From positions 2,243,531-2,307,530 of the forward strand of contig NZ_CP121472.1 in NCBI RefSeq assembly GCF_036208045.1: 64,000 bases of DNA, in the 5' to 3' direction. The notes beneath the pieces are model-generated. The model did not search any database and was not told the DNA's origin. It saw only the letters and a program-made list of their open reading frames with translations. This stretch comes from Thiorhodovibrio winogradskyi (GTDB taxonomy: Bacteria > Pseudomonadota > Gammaproteobacteria > Chromatiales > Chromatiaceae). Position 1 is the stretch's first letter, and the number at the start of each line of letters is the position of its first letter. This document shows, one piece after another, positions 52,841 to 61,173 of this stretch. Both the position numbers and the translations under genes were made by a program.

Positions 52841-54238
52841 ATGTTGCCTGTGCTCCCGCTGTTCCGCCCAGCTAGCCTGGCGCTTGTGCTGACCCTGGCC
52901 ATCCCGCTCGCGCCTGCTTCCGCCTCGCCCGCGCTTGATCAGATGCCCGTGCTTGACCAGGTGATCGAACAGGCCAGGCAGGCGCAAGCGGCGGCGCGTC
53001 AACGCCAAGCCGAGCGCGAGGCTGAGTTCGAGCAGCAATGGCGCGCTATCGAGGCGAGGTACCGACCGCTCAAGGATGCGGTGGACGCACGGCAACATGC
53101 CGTCGATGCTCTGGAAGCACGCCGGCAAGCCCTAGCGGAGGAGGTCGCGCGGGCGCGCCAGGCGCTCACCGACCGGCTTGGTCCCTACGCGGGTCTGTTC
53201 GAGGTGGCGCGCCAGCAGGCCGCCGAGTTCGAGCGCCAGTTGCGGGATTCTCTGATCAATATCGAGCAGCCGGGACGCACTGAGGGTCTCACGCGAATCG
53301 CCGAGGATGAAGGCTTGCTGGAACCCGAGCAACTCAACGGCCTGCTGGTCACCCTGCTGGAGGCCCTCAAGGCCCAGGGCGAGATCAGCACCTTCATCGC
53401 CCCGGTAATCCAGGCAGCCGGTGGTCAAGCGGCGCTGGAGGTAACACGCATCGGTCCCTTCGTCACACTGCATGACGGTCACTATCTCGATTATCGGTTC
53501 GAAGACAATGCCTTGCAGCAACTGGGGCGCCAGCCCGGTCGCCGCTATCGCCAGGCAGCCCGGGGCGTCGAGGAGGCAAAACCCGGTCAAGCCGTCACCG
53601 GCGCCATCGATCCCTCGCGCGGGGCCGTCCTTGGCTTGCTGGTGCAGACGCCGGACCTGATAGAGCGTTTGCGCCAGGGTGGCCTAGTCGGTTATCTGAT
53701 CCTCGGGCTGGCGGCGGTGGGCGCGCTGCTGGCGTTGCTGCGTATTGTGCAACTGCGTCTGACGCTCGCACGGGTGCGACGCCAATTGCAGGCGCCTGAA
53801 TCGCTTAAGCCCAACAATCCGCTCGGGCGGGTGCTGCTCGCGCTGCAGGACATTCAGCCCGGCCGCGATCTGGAGCTAATGGAGCACCGGCTCGACCAAG
53901 CTATCCTGGAGGAGACGCCGCGGCTCAATCGTGGCCTGCCGCTGCTGAAATTGCTCGCCGCCATCGCCCCGCTGATGGGTTTGCTCGGCACCGTGGTGGG
54001 GATGATTCTGACCTTCCAGGCCATCAGCCTCTATGGCGCCGGCGATCCCAAACTGATGGCGGGCGGCATCTCCCAGGCGCTGGTCACCACAGTGCTAGGC
54101 TTGATCACCGCCATCCCGCTGCTGCTGTTGCACAGCGTCGCCAACGGCAGTCGCGCGCGGATCGAGGACATCCTGGAACAACAAGCCGTCGCCCTGGTGG
54201 CGAGGCGCCTGGAGGGAGGCACAACGAGCGGATCATGA
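52841..54238 (+). CDS. ttpC: TtpC-like ExbB with periplasmic coiled coil (operon 2)
   Basis: A 465-residue paralogue of the operon-1 protein, with AGGAGG upstream, signal peptide ending ASA, coiled coil rich in ARQAQAAARQRQAEREAEF-type repeats, one helix and the MotA/TolQ/ExbB domain (LMGLLGTVVGMILTFQAISL). Overlaps exbB2 by ATGA. Confidence 0.88.
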   Translation: MLPVLPLFRPASLALVLTLAIPLAPASASPALDQMPVLDQVIEQARQAQAAARQRQAEREAEFEQQWRAIEARYRPLKDAVDARQHAVDALEARRQALAEEVARARQALTDRLGPYAGLFEVARQQAAEFERQLRDSLINIEQPGRTEGLTRIAEDEGLLEPEQLNGLLVTLLEALKAQGEISTFIAPVIQAAGGQAALEVTRIGPFVTLHDGHYLDYRFEDNALQQLGRQPGRRYRQAARGVEEAKPGQAVTGAIDPSRGAVLGLLVQTPDLIERLRQGGLVGYLILGLAAVGALLALLRIVQLRLTLARVRRQLQAPESLKPNNPLGRVLLALQDIQPGRDLELMEHRLDQAILEETPRLNRGLPLLKLLAAIAPLMGLLGTVVGMILTFQAISLYGAGDPKLMAGGISQALVTTVLGLITAIPLLLLHSVANGSRARIEDILEQQAVALVARRLEGGTTSGS

Positions 54239-54801
54239 AAGCGGTTCTCGAACAGCTACAGCTACAACTGCTCGGTCTCGGCGACCTGCATGGCTTTCTC
54301 GAATTGGGCGGACCGGTGTTGGTGCTGGTGTTGGGCGCCGGCCTGCTCCTTTGGTTTCTGGTGTTCGAGCACCTGCTGTACCTGGCTTTTGGACAAAAGC
54401 ATGGCCTGCGCCAGATCGAACGCCAATGGCGTGCGCGCGTCGAGCACCACAGTTGGCATGCGCGGCGCGTGCGCCAAGGGCTGATCAGCGCACTGCGCCA
54501 GCACGCATGGCGCCATTTTCATTTGATCAAGACCCTGATCGCCCTGGCACCCTTGCTGGGCCTGCTCGGCACCGTCACCGGCATGCTGGAAGTCTTCGAT
54601 GTGCTGGCGCTGACCGGCGCCGCCAACCCGCGCGCCCTGGCTGCGGGGATTTCGCGCGCGACCATTCCCACCATGGCGGGCATGGTGATGGCCCTGTCAG
54701 GCCTCTACGCGGCGGCGCTGCTGGAGAGCTGGATCAAACGCCGGCTGCGCCGGATTGACAATCAACTGGCCTTAACGGACAACCCCAATGCGACGCCCTA
54801 G
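54235..54801 (+). CDS. exbB2: ExbB2 proton-channel protein (operon 2)
   Basis: A 188-residue MotA/TolQ/ExbB protein with three helices; near-identical core to operon 1 (LIALAPLLGLLGTVTGMLEV, TIPTMAGMVMALSGLYAAAL) but a shorter C-terminus (ALTDNPNATP). Overlaps exbD2 by 14 bp. Confidence 0.92.
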   Translation: MKAVLEQLQLQLLGLGDLHGFLELGGPVLVLVLGAGLLLWFLVFEHLLYLAFGQKHGLRQIERQWRARVEHHSWHARRVRQGLISALRQHAWRHFHLIKTLIALAPLLGLLGTVTGMLEVFDVLALTGAANPRALAAGISRATIPTMAGMVMALSGLYAAALLESWIKRRLRRIDNQLALTDNPNATP

Positions 54802-55189
54802 ACACCGGGAGCAGGAAGAGAGCGCCATTGACTTGACACCCATGCTCGATGTGGTGTTCATCATGCTGATCTTTTTCATTGTCACCGCCACTTTCGTGAA
54901 GGAAAGCGGGGTCGAGTTCGCCCGTCCGGTGGCGGCCACCGCCGTGGAGCGCGATACCTTGACTCTCTTTGTCGGCATTGACGCGCAACAGCGGATCTGG
55001 ATCGACCGCCGGCAGGTCGAGCTGGCGGCGGTGCGGCCGCTGGTGGAAAAATTGCGTGCCGAGTACCCCCAGGGCGGCGCGGTGATCCAGGCCGATGCCT
55101 CGGTCGATACCGGGTTGTTGGTCAAGGTGCTTGATCGCATTCGCCTGGCCGGCATTGACCGGGTGGCGGTGGCGGCCGAGAGCCCCTAG
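54788..55189 (+). CDS. exbD2: ExbD2 (operon 2)
   Basis: A 133-residue ExbD protein with IDLTPMLDVVFIMLIFFIVT and the essential Asp. It differs from operon 1 mainly in the periplasmic domain (LVEKLRAEYPQGGAVIQADA). Confidence 0.94.
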   Translation: MRRPRHREQEESAIDLTPMLDVVFIMLIFFIVTATFVKESGVEFARPVAATAVERDTLTLFVGIDAQQRIWIDRRQVELAAVRPLVEKLRAEYPQGGAVIQADASVDTGLLVKVLDRIRLAGIDRVAVAAESP

Positions 55190-55206
55190 CGCCAGCCTTA
55201 TCATCA

Positions 55207-55944
55207 ATGCGTCAGATGCTGCGAACGCTCGGGGCCTTGCTGCTGGCCTTGGCGGTTATCCTGACCCTGGTGTGGCTCATGCAGACCCTGATAAGCGCGC
55301 GTGGCAATAATAGGGATCAGGAGCCGCCGGCACCGAGCGTCGTCTATCTGATCGAGGCGGCGACGACCAAGGCCCAAGAGCAGCCCATGGTCGAAGCGCC
55401 GGCGCCACCGCGAACCGAGCCTGAGCCGCCGGCGCCGCCCGAACCACCGCAGCCAGAACCCCTACCAGAGAGGCTGGAACTGCCCTTGGATCCGCGACCC
55501 TTGGATCTGCCAGCGGTGGAACAGCCGCCCAAGCCCAAGCCGAAGGCAAAACCCCAGCAGAGGTCCGAGCCGCGAGCGCAACCTGCGGCCCGACAGCCGT
55601 CCGTCAGCCAGCCTCGGGTCGCGAGCCAGCTGACCGCCAATGCCAAAGCCGCCGCGCCAAAACCCTCCGCACCGGCCAAATTCGACCGGCGCGCGACCTT
55701 CGCGCCGCGACCGAGATACCCCGCCAACGCCAAACGCCGGCGGATCGAAGGCTCGGTGACGGTGAAGTTCACGGTCACCCGCGCGGGGCGCGTGCGCAAT
55801 CCGCAAGTGGTTGCGGCCCAGCCGCCGGGAGTCTTCGAACGCGCGGCACTGGCGGCCATCGAGCGCTGGCGCTTTAAGCCCCAACCGGCTGATTTCCCTG
55901 GCGTGACGCAAAACATCCGCTTTAGTCTACGCAATGATGGTTGA
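55207..55944 (+). CDS. tonB2: TonB2 (operon 2)
   Basis: A 245-residue TonB2: N-terminal helix (LAVILTLVWLMQTLI), Pro-rich rod with PKPKPKAKPQQ, C-terminal domain with PRYPANAKRRRIEGSVTVKF and AIERWRFKPQ. The rod differs more between paralogues than the C-terminal domain, which may affect which receptors each reaches. Confidence 0.93.
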   Translation: MRQMLRTLGALLLALAVILTLVWLMQTLISARGNNRDQEPPAPSVVYLIEAATTKAQEQPMVEAPAPPRTEPEPPAPPEPPQPEPLPERLELPLDPRPLDLPAVEQPPKPKPKAKPQQRSEPRAQPAARQPSVSQPRVASQLTANAKAAAPKPSAPAKFDRRATFAPRPRYPANAKRRRIEGSVTVKFTVTRAGRVRNPQVVAAQPPGVFERAALAAIERWRFKPQPADFPGVTQNIRFSLRNDG

Positions 55945-55963
55945 TGAGCAGCGAGGTCGCACC

Positions 55964-57058
55964 ATGACCAAATCCCAAGGTTTCAGCCAGAGGTGGCTAC
56001 TGGTCATTGCCTTGCCCGTGCTGGCAGTCAGCGCCCAGGCCGCGCCGGTGATCGGCAGCGCGCTCAAGGCGCCCTTGCAACAGGTTCTCGAACAGCTCGA
56101 CCAGAACCAGCCCGCGGTGGCCGTTCAAGCCCTGCTGCGCCTGCTTGAGCGCGACAACCTGAGTCGTTATGAGCAGGCCACGCTGAAGCGGTTTCTCGCT
56201 CACGCCTACCTCAAGGGCGATCAGCCGGAGCTCGCCATAGAAGCCTTCGAGCAGGCGCTTGACTCCCAGGTACTAACCACCAAGGAGCAGCGGGATCTTA
56301 ACTACCAGGTCGGCCAGCTCTACCTCGGGCAAGACCGGCCACGCCGGGCCATAGAGCAACTGCGCGATCTCGATCCGGCCGAGTATCCCCAGGCGGCCCT
56401 CTACCTTGGGCGGGCGCAAAGTCGGGTTGGCGCCCATGAAGAGGCTATCGAAACGGCGGAACGGCGGCTGACGGACGGATCCCAACCCACACGGGATGAC
56501 ATCAATCACTTGTTGGCGCTCTATCGCCAGGCGGGGCGCCCGGAGCCGGCCAAGGCCTTGGCCCGCCAGGCGCTGGCTTGGTATCCCGCCGAGCGCCTCT
56601 ATTGGCGGGAGCTGGCCCGGCTGCGATTGCAACTCGGCGAGACGCGCGCGGCCGCCGCGACCCTCCAGGCGATGGAACGTCTGGGCCTGCTTGATACACC
56701 GCGCGCGCGCGATCGCTTGATTGAACTCTACCGGCACCTTGATGCGCCCACCAAGGCCGCCGAGCTGCTGGAACAGACACTGGACGATGCTCACCGGGAG
56801 ACGAAGGACGCCACCCGCGAACGTCTCGCCGCCGCCTGGCTGCAAGCCCGTGCCTGGGACAAGGCGGCAGCGGAATTGAGCGCGCTTGTCGCCGACCAGG
56901 CGCGACCCGACCCGGAGTTGCTCGCGGACTTGGCCTATTGCCATTACCAGCAAGGTCAGTGGACGCACACCATGGACACCTATAAGGCCTGCGCGGCCAT
57001 GCTTGTCCGGGTTGGGAAGATGCTAAAAATGCGAATGAGTCGTGATAAAGACCTTTAG
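55964..57058 (+). CDS. Periplasmic TPR protein of TonB2 operon 2, C-terminally replaced
   Basis: A 364-residue paralogue of the operon-1 TPR protein, signal peptide ending AQA. It follows its paralogue through AYCHYQQGQW at about residue 336, then changes to unrelated residues (LVRVGKMLKMRMSRDKDL) read from duplicated segment D, including its Fur-like box. The last repeat or two (about 70 residues) are lost. Confidence 0.8.
   Translation: MTKSQGFSQRWLLVIALPVLAVSAQAAPVIGSALKAPLQQVLEQLDQNQPAVAVQALLRLLERDNLSRYEQATLKRFLAHAYLKGDQPELAIEAFEQALDSQVLTTKEQRDLNYQVGQLYLGQDRPRRAIEQLRDLDPAEYPQAALYLGRAQSRVGAHEEAIETAERRLTDGSQPTRDDINHLLALYRQAGRPEPAKALARQALAWYPAERLYWRELARLRLQLGETRAAAATLQAMERLGLLDTPRARDRLIELYRHLDAPTKAAELLEQTLDDAHRETKDATRERLAAAWLQARAWDKAAAELSALVADQARPDPELLADLAYCHYQQGQWTHTMDTYKACAAMLVRVGKMLKMRMSRDKDL
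57031..57043. promoter_or_regulatory. Fur-like box GCGAATGAGTCGT (copy D)
   Basis: Two mismatches from the palindrome; followed by GATAAAG like the box at 20,223. It lies inside the fused TPR frame, so it is probably a passenger of the rearrangement. Confidence 0.4.
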
Positions 57059-57447
57059 TCAACAACAAAGGGCTCACACGGCGGAGTGACTATAGATCTC
57101 GGCTTGGTTGGTTTCCGTGCGGCGATGGCGGTGGCTGCCGCGACCAAATTAGGTAGAATCCTCCTTCACATGAGAACTCCCGCAACAAGGCCCAGCGCCG
57201 GCTGCGCCGCGAGGGCGGTCCGGACAGAAAGGCATCCCATAGCCAAGAGCAGAGTCTTGCGCGCAGTCTGTGAACTGGTTCCGCGCTGGAATGGGCCTGT
57301 CGGGGAGGGAGCCTGGTGGCTCCCGGCAGACCCGCGCGAGGCGCGCTCCACCGGTGAACGCAAATCTGGGCCATGAGGTGTGCGCGGGAGTCCATTCATC
57401 CCGGCGAATTTTGGATGTTGATGGCGGGCGGTGGACAGGGTTGGCAT
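57059..57447 (-). pseudogene. Copy D remnants: small membrane gene and 90-aa gene
   Basis: On the minus strand from 57447, MPTLSTARHQHPK with a GGGAGC site matches the start of the small membrane gene; its helix, the whole GGDEF gene and the start of the 90-aa gene are deleted. The 90-aa core (RLRARLCSWLWDAFLSGPPS, RRSRRWALLREFSC) survives at about 57,150-57,260 in a frame open to 57,090. Confidence 0.6.
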
Positions 57448-57534
57448 CGCTCAGGCTCCCGTGGCAATGTGCAAAAAAACAGATGGAACTGGGTCAAGCG
57501 TCGTGACAGTCGCAAAATGGCATATTATATAAAC

Positions 57535-57547
57535 GCGAACTATTCGC
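57535..57547. promoter_or_regulatory. Fur-like box GCGAACTATTCGC (copy D)
   Basis: One mismatch from the palindrome, at the place that precedes the small membrane gene in other copies. It marks the right edge of copy D; no intact gene follows on the plus strand. Confidence 0.5.
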
Positions 57548-57965
57548 AAAAAAATATTTCATCAATTCAAACTTTGTCATCTAGCGCCCGATTATTGGAC
57601 CGCTTATCAGTAGATGCGCCATCTTGGCGCGTCATGAAACGGCTGGGAGCCGCTTCTTCACTAGATGAAACTCCCAAATTTGGAATTGCTGCAATTATTT
57701 TGTTGCTTTGCTTCTGGCATCGGCAAGCCTACCCCCTGGGCCTGAACGCCAGCCTGCCGCGCTGCCATGACCGAGCTGGAGGGTGGCCGGGTCTTAAAGA
57801 AACCTCAATGACTGCGAACCACTGACTGTTGGTGTTGATCGCGACCACACCGGGCAGGTATCGAGTGACACGCTTATGCCGAAGAGCCGGAACTTTTCTT
57901 GCGGTTATTGAATTTGGCGGATTATGCTAGCCGAATGTCATGAAACCAGGGGCATAATCCTTCAC
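57548..57965. other. Intergenic region with no recognisable gene
   Basis: About 420 bp at lower GC. Frames are short and show no recognisable motif. It may contain remains of a deleted gene at the duplication edge. Confidence 0.5.
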
Positions 57966-58382
57966 ATGGAATCTCTACCCTTGAGATGGGTTCCGCGCTT
58001 TCTGCGGACAGCGCGCTGTCCAAAGTGCGAGTCCAATAACGTGCGCCCATCACGGGTGCTGAATCCTGAGCAGGATCGGCAGTTGGGCGATGGCTTGTTT
58101 GTGCGTTGGCTCCGTTGTCGGGAGTGTGGATATCGATTCCGTGCACGCGATGCTTTTTTGGTGCAGTTGTGGTTGTCGGGCGCTATCGCGGTGATCTCAA
58201 CCCTGGCGACCTTGTTTTGGGTTTACTCCTCTCAGCCGGGTTTGTTGCCACCGACCCAGTTTGAACCGAACCTCACGACCATGCCAGTGGCACCAGAGTT
58301 GTTTGCTCCCGAGGAGCCAGACGCCGAAATGGACAAGGAATCGGAACCTGCGGACATGGCGAGCGACTCTGAAGTTCACTGA
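57966..58382 (+). CDS. Zinc-ribbon membrane protein of unknown function
   Basis: A 138-residue protein. A two-knuckle zinc ribbon (CPKCESNN and CRECGYRF, residues about 18-58) precedes one helix (AIAVISTLATLFWVYSS) and an acidic Pro-rich tail. The chosen ATG fits the conserved MESLPLRWVPRFLRT-like start; an upstream extension is less likely. The ribbon probably lies on the cytoplasmic side. Function unknown. Confidence 0.7.
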   Translation: MESLPLRWVPRFLRTARCPKCESNNVRPSRVLNPEQDRQLGDGLFVRWLRCRECGYRFRARDAFLVQLWLSGAIAVISTLATLFWVYSSQPGLLPPTQFEPNLTTMPVAPELFAPEEPDAEMDKESEPADMASDSEVH

Positions 58383-58682
58383 CTTCCCACGCCGCCGATC
58401 AAGGCTTCTGCCCGCTACCGATAGCGGAGACCACTGGCCTAGGCCTCTGGTCGAACTGCTGATTATCACGGTAGTACTAGACAAAATCCATTCTTTGACA
58501 TAGCCTTATAAGGCAATACTTAAGCGGTTTATCAAATGACGGCCAGCTTTGGCTGCCTGGGTTTCTCGTCGACCGGGTGAGCTTTGGCTCCAATGCCCGG
58601 TTCTCCGCTGTCCACCGAATCGCTGTCTACCGGTTTGAGTCTAAAAGCGCCAGTTAAGGTCATCTTTGGGAGGAACTTGTCC
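58383..58682 (+). promoter_or_regulatory. Intergenic region with a possible promoter
   Basis: TTGACA at 58,495-58,500 is followed 17 bp later by ACTTAA, a weak sigma-70-type match; a perfect 12-bp palindrome GCCTTATAAGGC (58,503-58,514) lies in the spacer and may be an operator for the downstream envelope genes. Confidence 0.3.
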
Positions 58683-59561
58683 ATGTCTGTAACAGCTATC
58701 CGCGTTTCTGCACAACCGCGCGCGCACCGCGCTGTTGTCACTGACCGGCGCGCAACGCGCCTGCTGGTCTGGTTGTTGTGCCTCGCTCTTGTGCCGCTCT
58801 TAGCGCCCTTGACCCTAAAGGCGGATGAGGCGCGCGGGCGCGCCTTGGCCGAGCGGGTCTACAACCGCCCGGATGGCCGCGATATGACCACGCGAGGTAC
58901 CATGGTGCTGAGGGACCGCGGCGGCTCGCCACGCACGCGCGGACTCATTGTGTATCGGCTTGACAAGGGGAGTGGTCAAGTCTCGACCCTGATCCGTTTT
59001 ACCGATCCGCCCGACATCGCCGATACTGGCCTGCTCACCATCGATGGTGCCGGGGGCGACACCGAACAATGGGTTTATCTGCCGGAACTCAAGAACTCGC
59101 GTCGTATCTCGGCGGATCGCAAGGGCGGGCGCTTTGTCGGCTCGGACTTCTTTTATGAAGACCTGCGTGATCGCAAGGTCTCACTCGACCGCCATACCTG
59201 GTTGCGCACCGAGGCCGTTCAGGGCGTGCAGGCAGAAGTGGTGGAAAGCGTCCCTGTCAGCCCGTCCAATTCCGTTTACGGCAAACGGATCAGTTGGATT
59301 CATCCCGAGGCCCTTGTGCCGATGCGCGTCGATTACTTCAAGCCCGGTGCAAGCAAGCCTTTCAAGCGCCTGACAGTGCAGCGCCTGCAACGCATCCAGG
59401 GCTACTGGACGGTCACCGCAAGCATGATGATGGACCTCGAGCAAAACCACGAGACCCGTCTGAGTAATGAGGTCACCAAGTACGACCGCAACCTGCCAGC
59501 CTCGCTCTTCACCAAACGCGCGCTTGAAGACCCTAACCTCGAATCGGCCTCCAGGCCCTGA
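58683..59561 (+). CDS. LolA-like outer membrane lipoprotein-sorting protein
   Basis: A 292-residue exported protein with GGGAGGA upstream of the chosen ATG. A signal helix (LLVWLLCLALVPLLAPLTL) ends near KADEA. The mature part has the LolA/LptA-like lipid-binding fold of the MucB/LolA-type COG2834 group (GTMVLRDRGGSPRTRGLIVY, WVYLPELKNSRRISADRKGG, FVGSDFFYEDL). It precedes a DUF1302-like outer-membrane protein; such pairs often accompany RND-type lipid exporters. Confidence 0.78.
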   Translation: MSVTAIRVSAQPRAHRAVVTDRRATRLLVWLLCLALVPLLAPLTLKADEARGRALAERVYNRPDGRDMTTRGTMVLRDRGGSPRTRGLIVYRLDKGSGQVSTLIRFTDPPDIADTGLLTIDGAGGDTEQWVYLPELKNSRRISADRKGGRFVGSDFFYEDLRDRKVSLDRHTWLRTEAVQGVQAEVVESVPVSPSNSVYGKRISWIHPEALVPMRVDYFKPGASKPFKRLTVQRLQRIQGYWTVTASMMMDLEQNHETRLSNEVTKYDRNLPASLFTKRALEDPNLESASRP

Positions 59562-59610
59562 GGTTCCGCCTGCAATCGCTCCTATCTTCAAGCCAACGGG
59601 AGGCTGAATC

Positions 59611-61095
59611 GTGAACCAAAGGATGCGGCGCATCGCGCTTTTGGCAGGGCTAGCCGTGGCGCTCGGCAGTGGTCCGTCCGTGGCGGTGGAGGAGGGGGAT
59701 GTCATCCTCCTCGACCCCACCTTCGAGCAAGAGGATGCCGGGCCAGCAACCCAGCCAGCAACAGGGCCAGCAACAGGGCCAGCAACGGGGCTTTCGACCG
59801 AGCCATCACCAGAGCCGGCCACGGCGGACAGCAGCGATTTCGCGCTCGGGCTGGATCGTCTGTGGTTGGAAACCGCCGCCTTCACTCGCTCCAGCAGCCA
59901 GGCCGCCGGCACTGGCTATGGGCAAACCAAGGCATCGGCCAGTTGGCGCCCGGATGACACCTGGGAATGGGCGGCGGCCCTGCGTGTGGATGGCAGTCTG
60001 CAAACCGGCGCGCGCCATGTACAAGACACGCGCCTGGACTATGGCGACTCCTTTGTTCGCTATCGCGATATGGAGCGTCGCGTAACGCTTGGAGCTCAGA
60101 CAGTGCCCTGGGGCCGGGTTGACGAGGTGGCGCCCACTGATCGGCTGTCGGTACAGGATATTTCCCGTTTCATTCTCGATGAGATTGGCGAGCGCCGCCG
60201 CGCGGTCCCCATGTTACGCTGGGAAGAATTTACTGATACGACCAAGCTTGATGTGATTCTGATTCCCGAATTCCGTGCCGCCGAGTTGCCCGATCAGGAC
60301 AGCGTTTGGTATCCGATTGATCAGGAACGTGGCATGGTGTTGGGCATGCCATCTGACCCGATGCTGAAAGCGCTGCTGGGCGTGGGCAGCGTCGGCGATA
60401 ATGCCCACTCCGGCGGCGCCGGCGGGGGCCTGCGCTTTAGTCAGAGCCTCAGTGGATTGGATTACGCACTCACCGCGCAGCGCACGCGTCTTTCGCTGCC
60501 TTACTTTCAACTCGACCCCAGTGTGCGCGCGGCCCTGCTCGCTGGCGCCAGCCCGGAGGTCGCCGTGGCCATGGGTGAGCCGGGCCACCACACCTTCGAA
60601 GGCCAGCACCCCTATACCAATGTCGTGGGTGGCGATCTTGGCCTGGTGGTGGGGGGCGCGACTGCACGCGTGGAAGCTGCTTGGCTGAGCGACGTGCCTG
60701 TCACCACCGAGGATCTGCGGATGGAAACTGTCAGGGGCATCGATTGGGTTGCAGGTATCGAGTTTTACCCCGGAGATGCCGATACCCGCATTAACCTGCA
60801 ACTCACGGGCCACCATCTGCTTAATCCGCCCAAGGTCCTCGATGAAGTCGATATCGTTAGCCTGAGCGGACAGGTCGAGGCCGAATGGACTCAGGGCCGC
60901 TGGAGCACCCGCCTGCGCATGGCCGCTGATCTCAATCACCAAAACCTGTATTTTAATCCAGAAATCGTCTGGCTTGGCGGTCGCTCCCAGGAATTTTACG
61001 GCGGACTCCACTATTTTGAGGGCGAAGATGGCACCTTCGGCGGCTTTTTCTCCGACAATACCAACCTTGCCGTCGGCTGGAGGATGAGTTACTAA
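59611..61095 (+). CDS. DUF1302-like outer-membrane protein
   Basis: A 494-residue beta-rich protein starting at GTG behind GGGAGG. The signal peptide ends SVAVE; a PATGPATGPATG linker follows, from 12-bp repeats. The body shows alternating barrel strands with WGRVDEVAPTDRLSVQDISR and ends in aromatic Tyr (WRMSY). The pattern recalls DUF1302 proteins, which pair with LolA-like or DUF1329 proteins. Substrate unknown. Confidence 0.6.
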   Translation: MNQRMRRIALLAGLAVALGSGPSVAVEEGDVILLDPTFEQEDAGPATQPATGPATGPATGLSTEPSPEPATADSSDFALGLDRLWLETAAFTRSSSQAAGTGYGQTKASASWRPDDTWEWAAALRVDGSLQTGARHVQDTRLDYGDSFVRYRDMERRVTLGAQTVPWGRVDEVAPTDRLSVQDISRFILDEIGERRRAVPMLRWEEFTDTTKLDVILIPEFRAAELPDQDSVWYPIDQERGMVLGMPSDPMLKALLGVGSVGDNAHSGGAGGGLRFSQSLSGLDYALTAQRTRLSLPYFQLDPSVRAALLAGASPEVAVAMGEPGHHTFEGQHPYTNVVGGDLGLVVGGATARVEAAWLSDVPVTTEDLRMETVRGIDWVAGIEFYPGDADTRINLQLTGHHLLNPPKVLDEVDIVSLSGQVEAEWTQGRWSTRLRMAADLNHQNLYFNPEIVWLGGRSQEFYGGLHYFEGEDGTFGGFFSDNTNLAVGWRMSY

Positions 61096-61173
61096 CGGCC
61101 AAATTCAGCCCAGCCATCTCACCAACAGACCCAAGTTGCCCCGCGCCCCAGGACGCGTTAAGTTACCTCTGTC

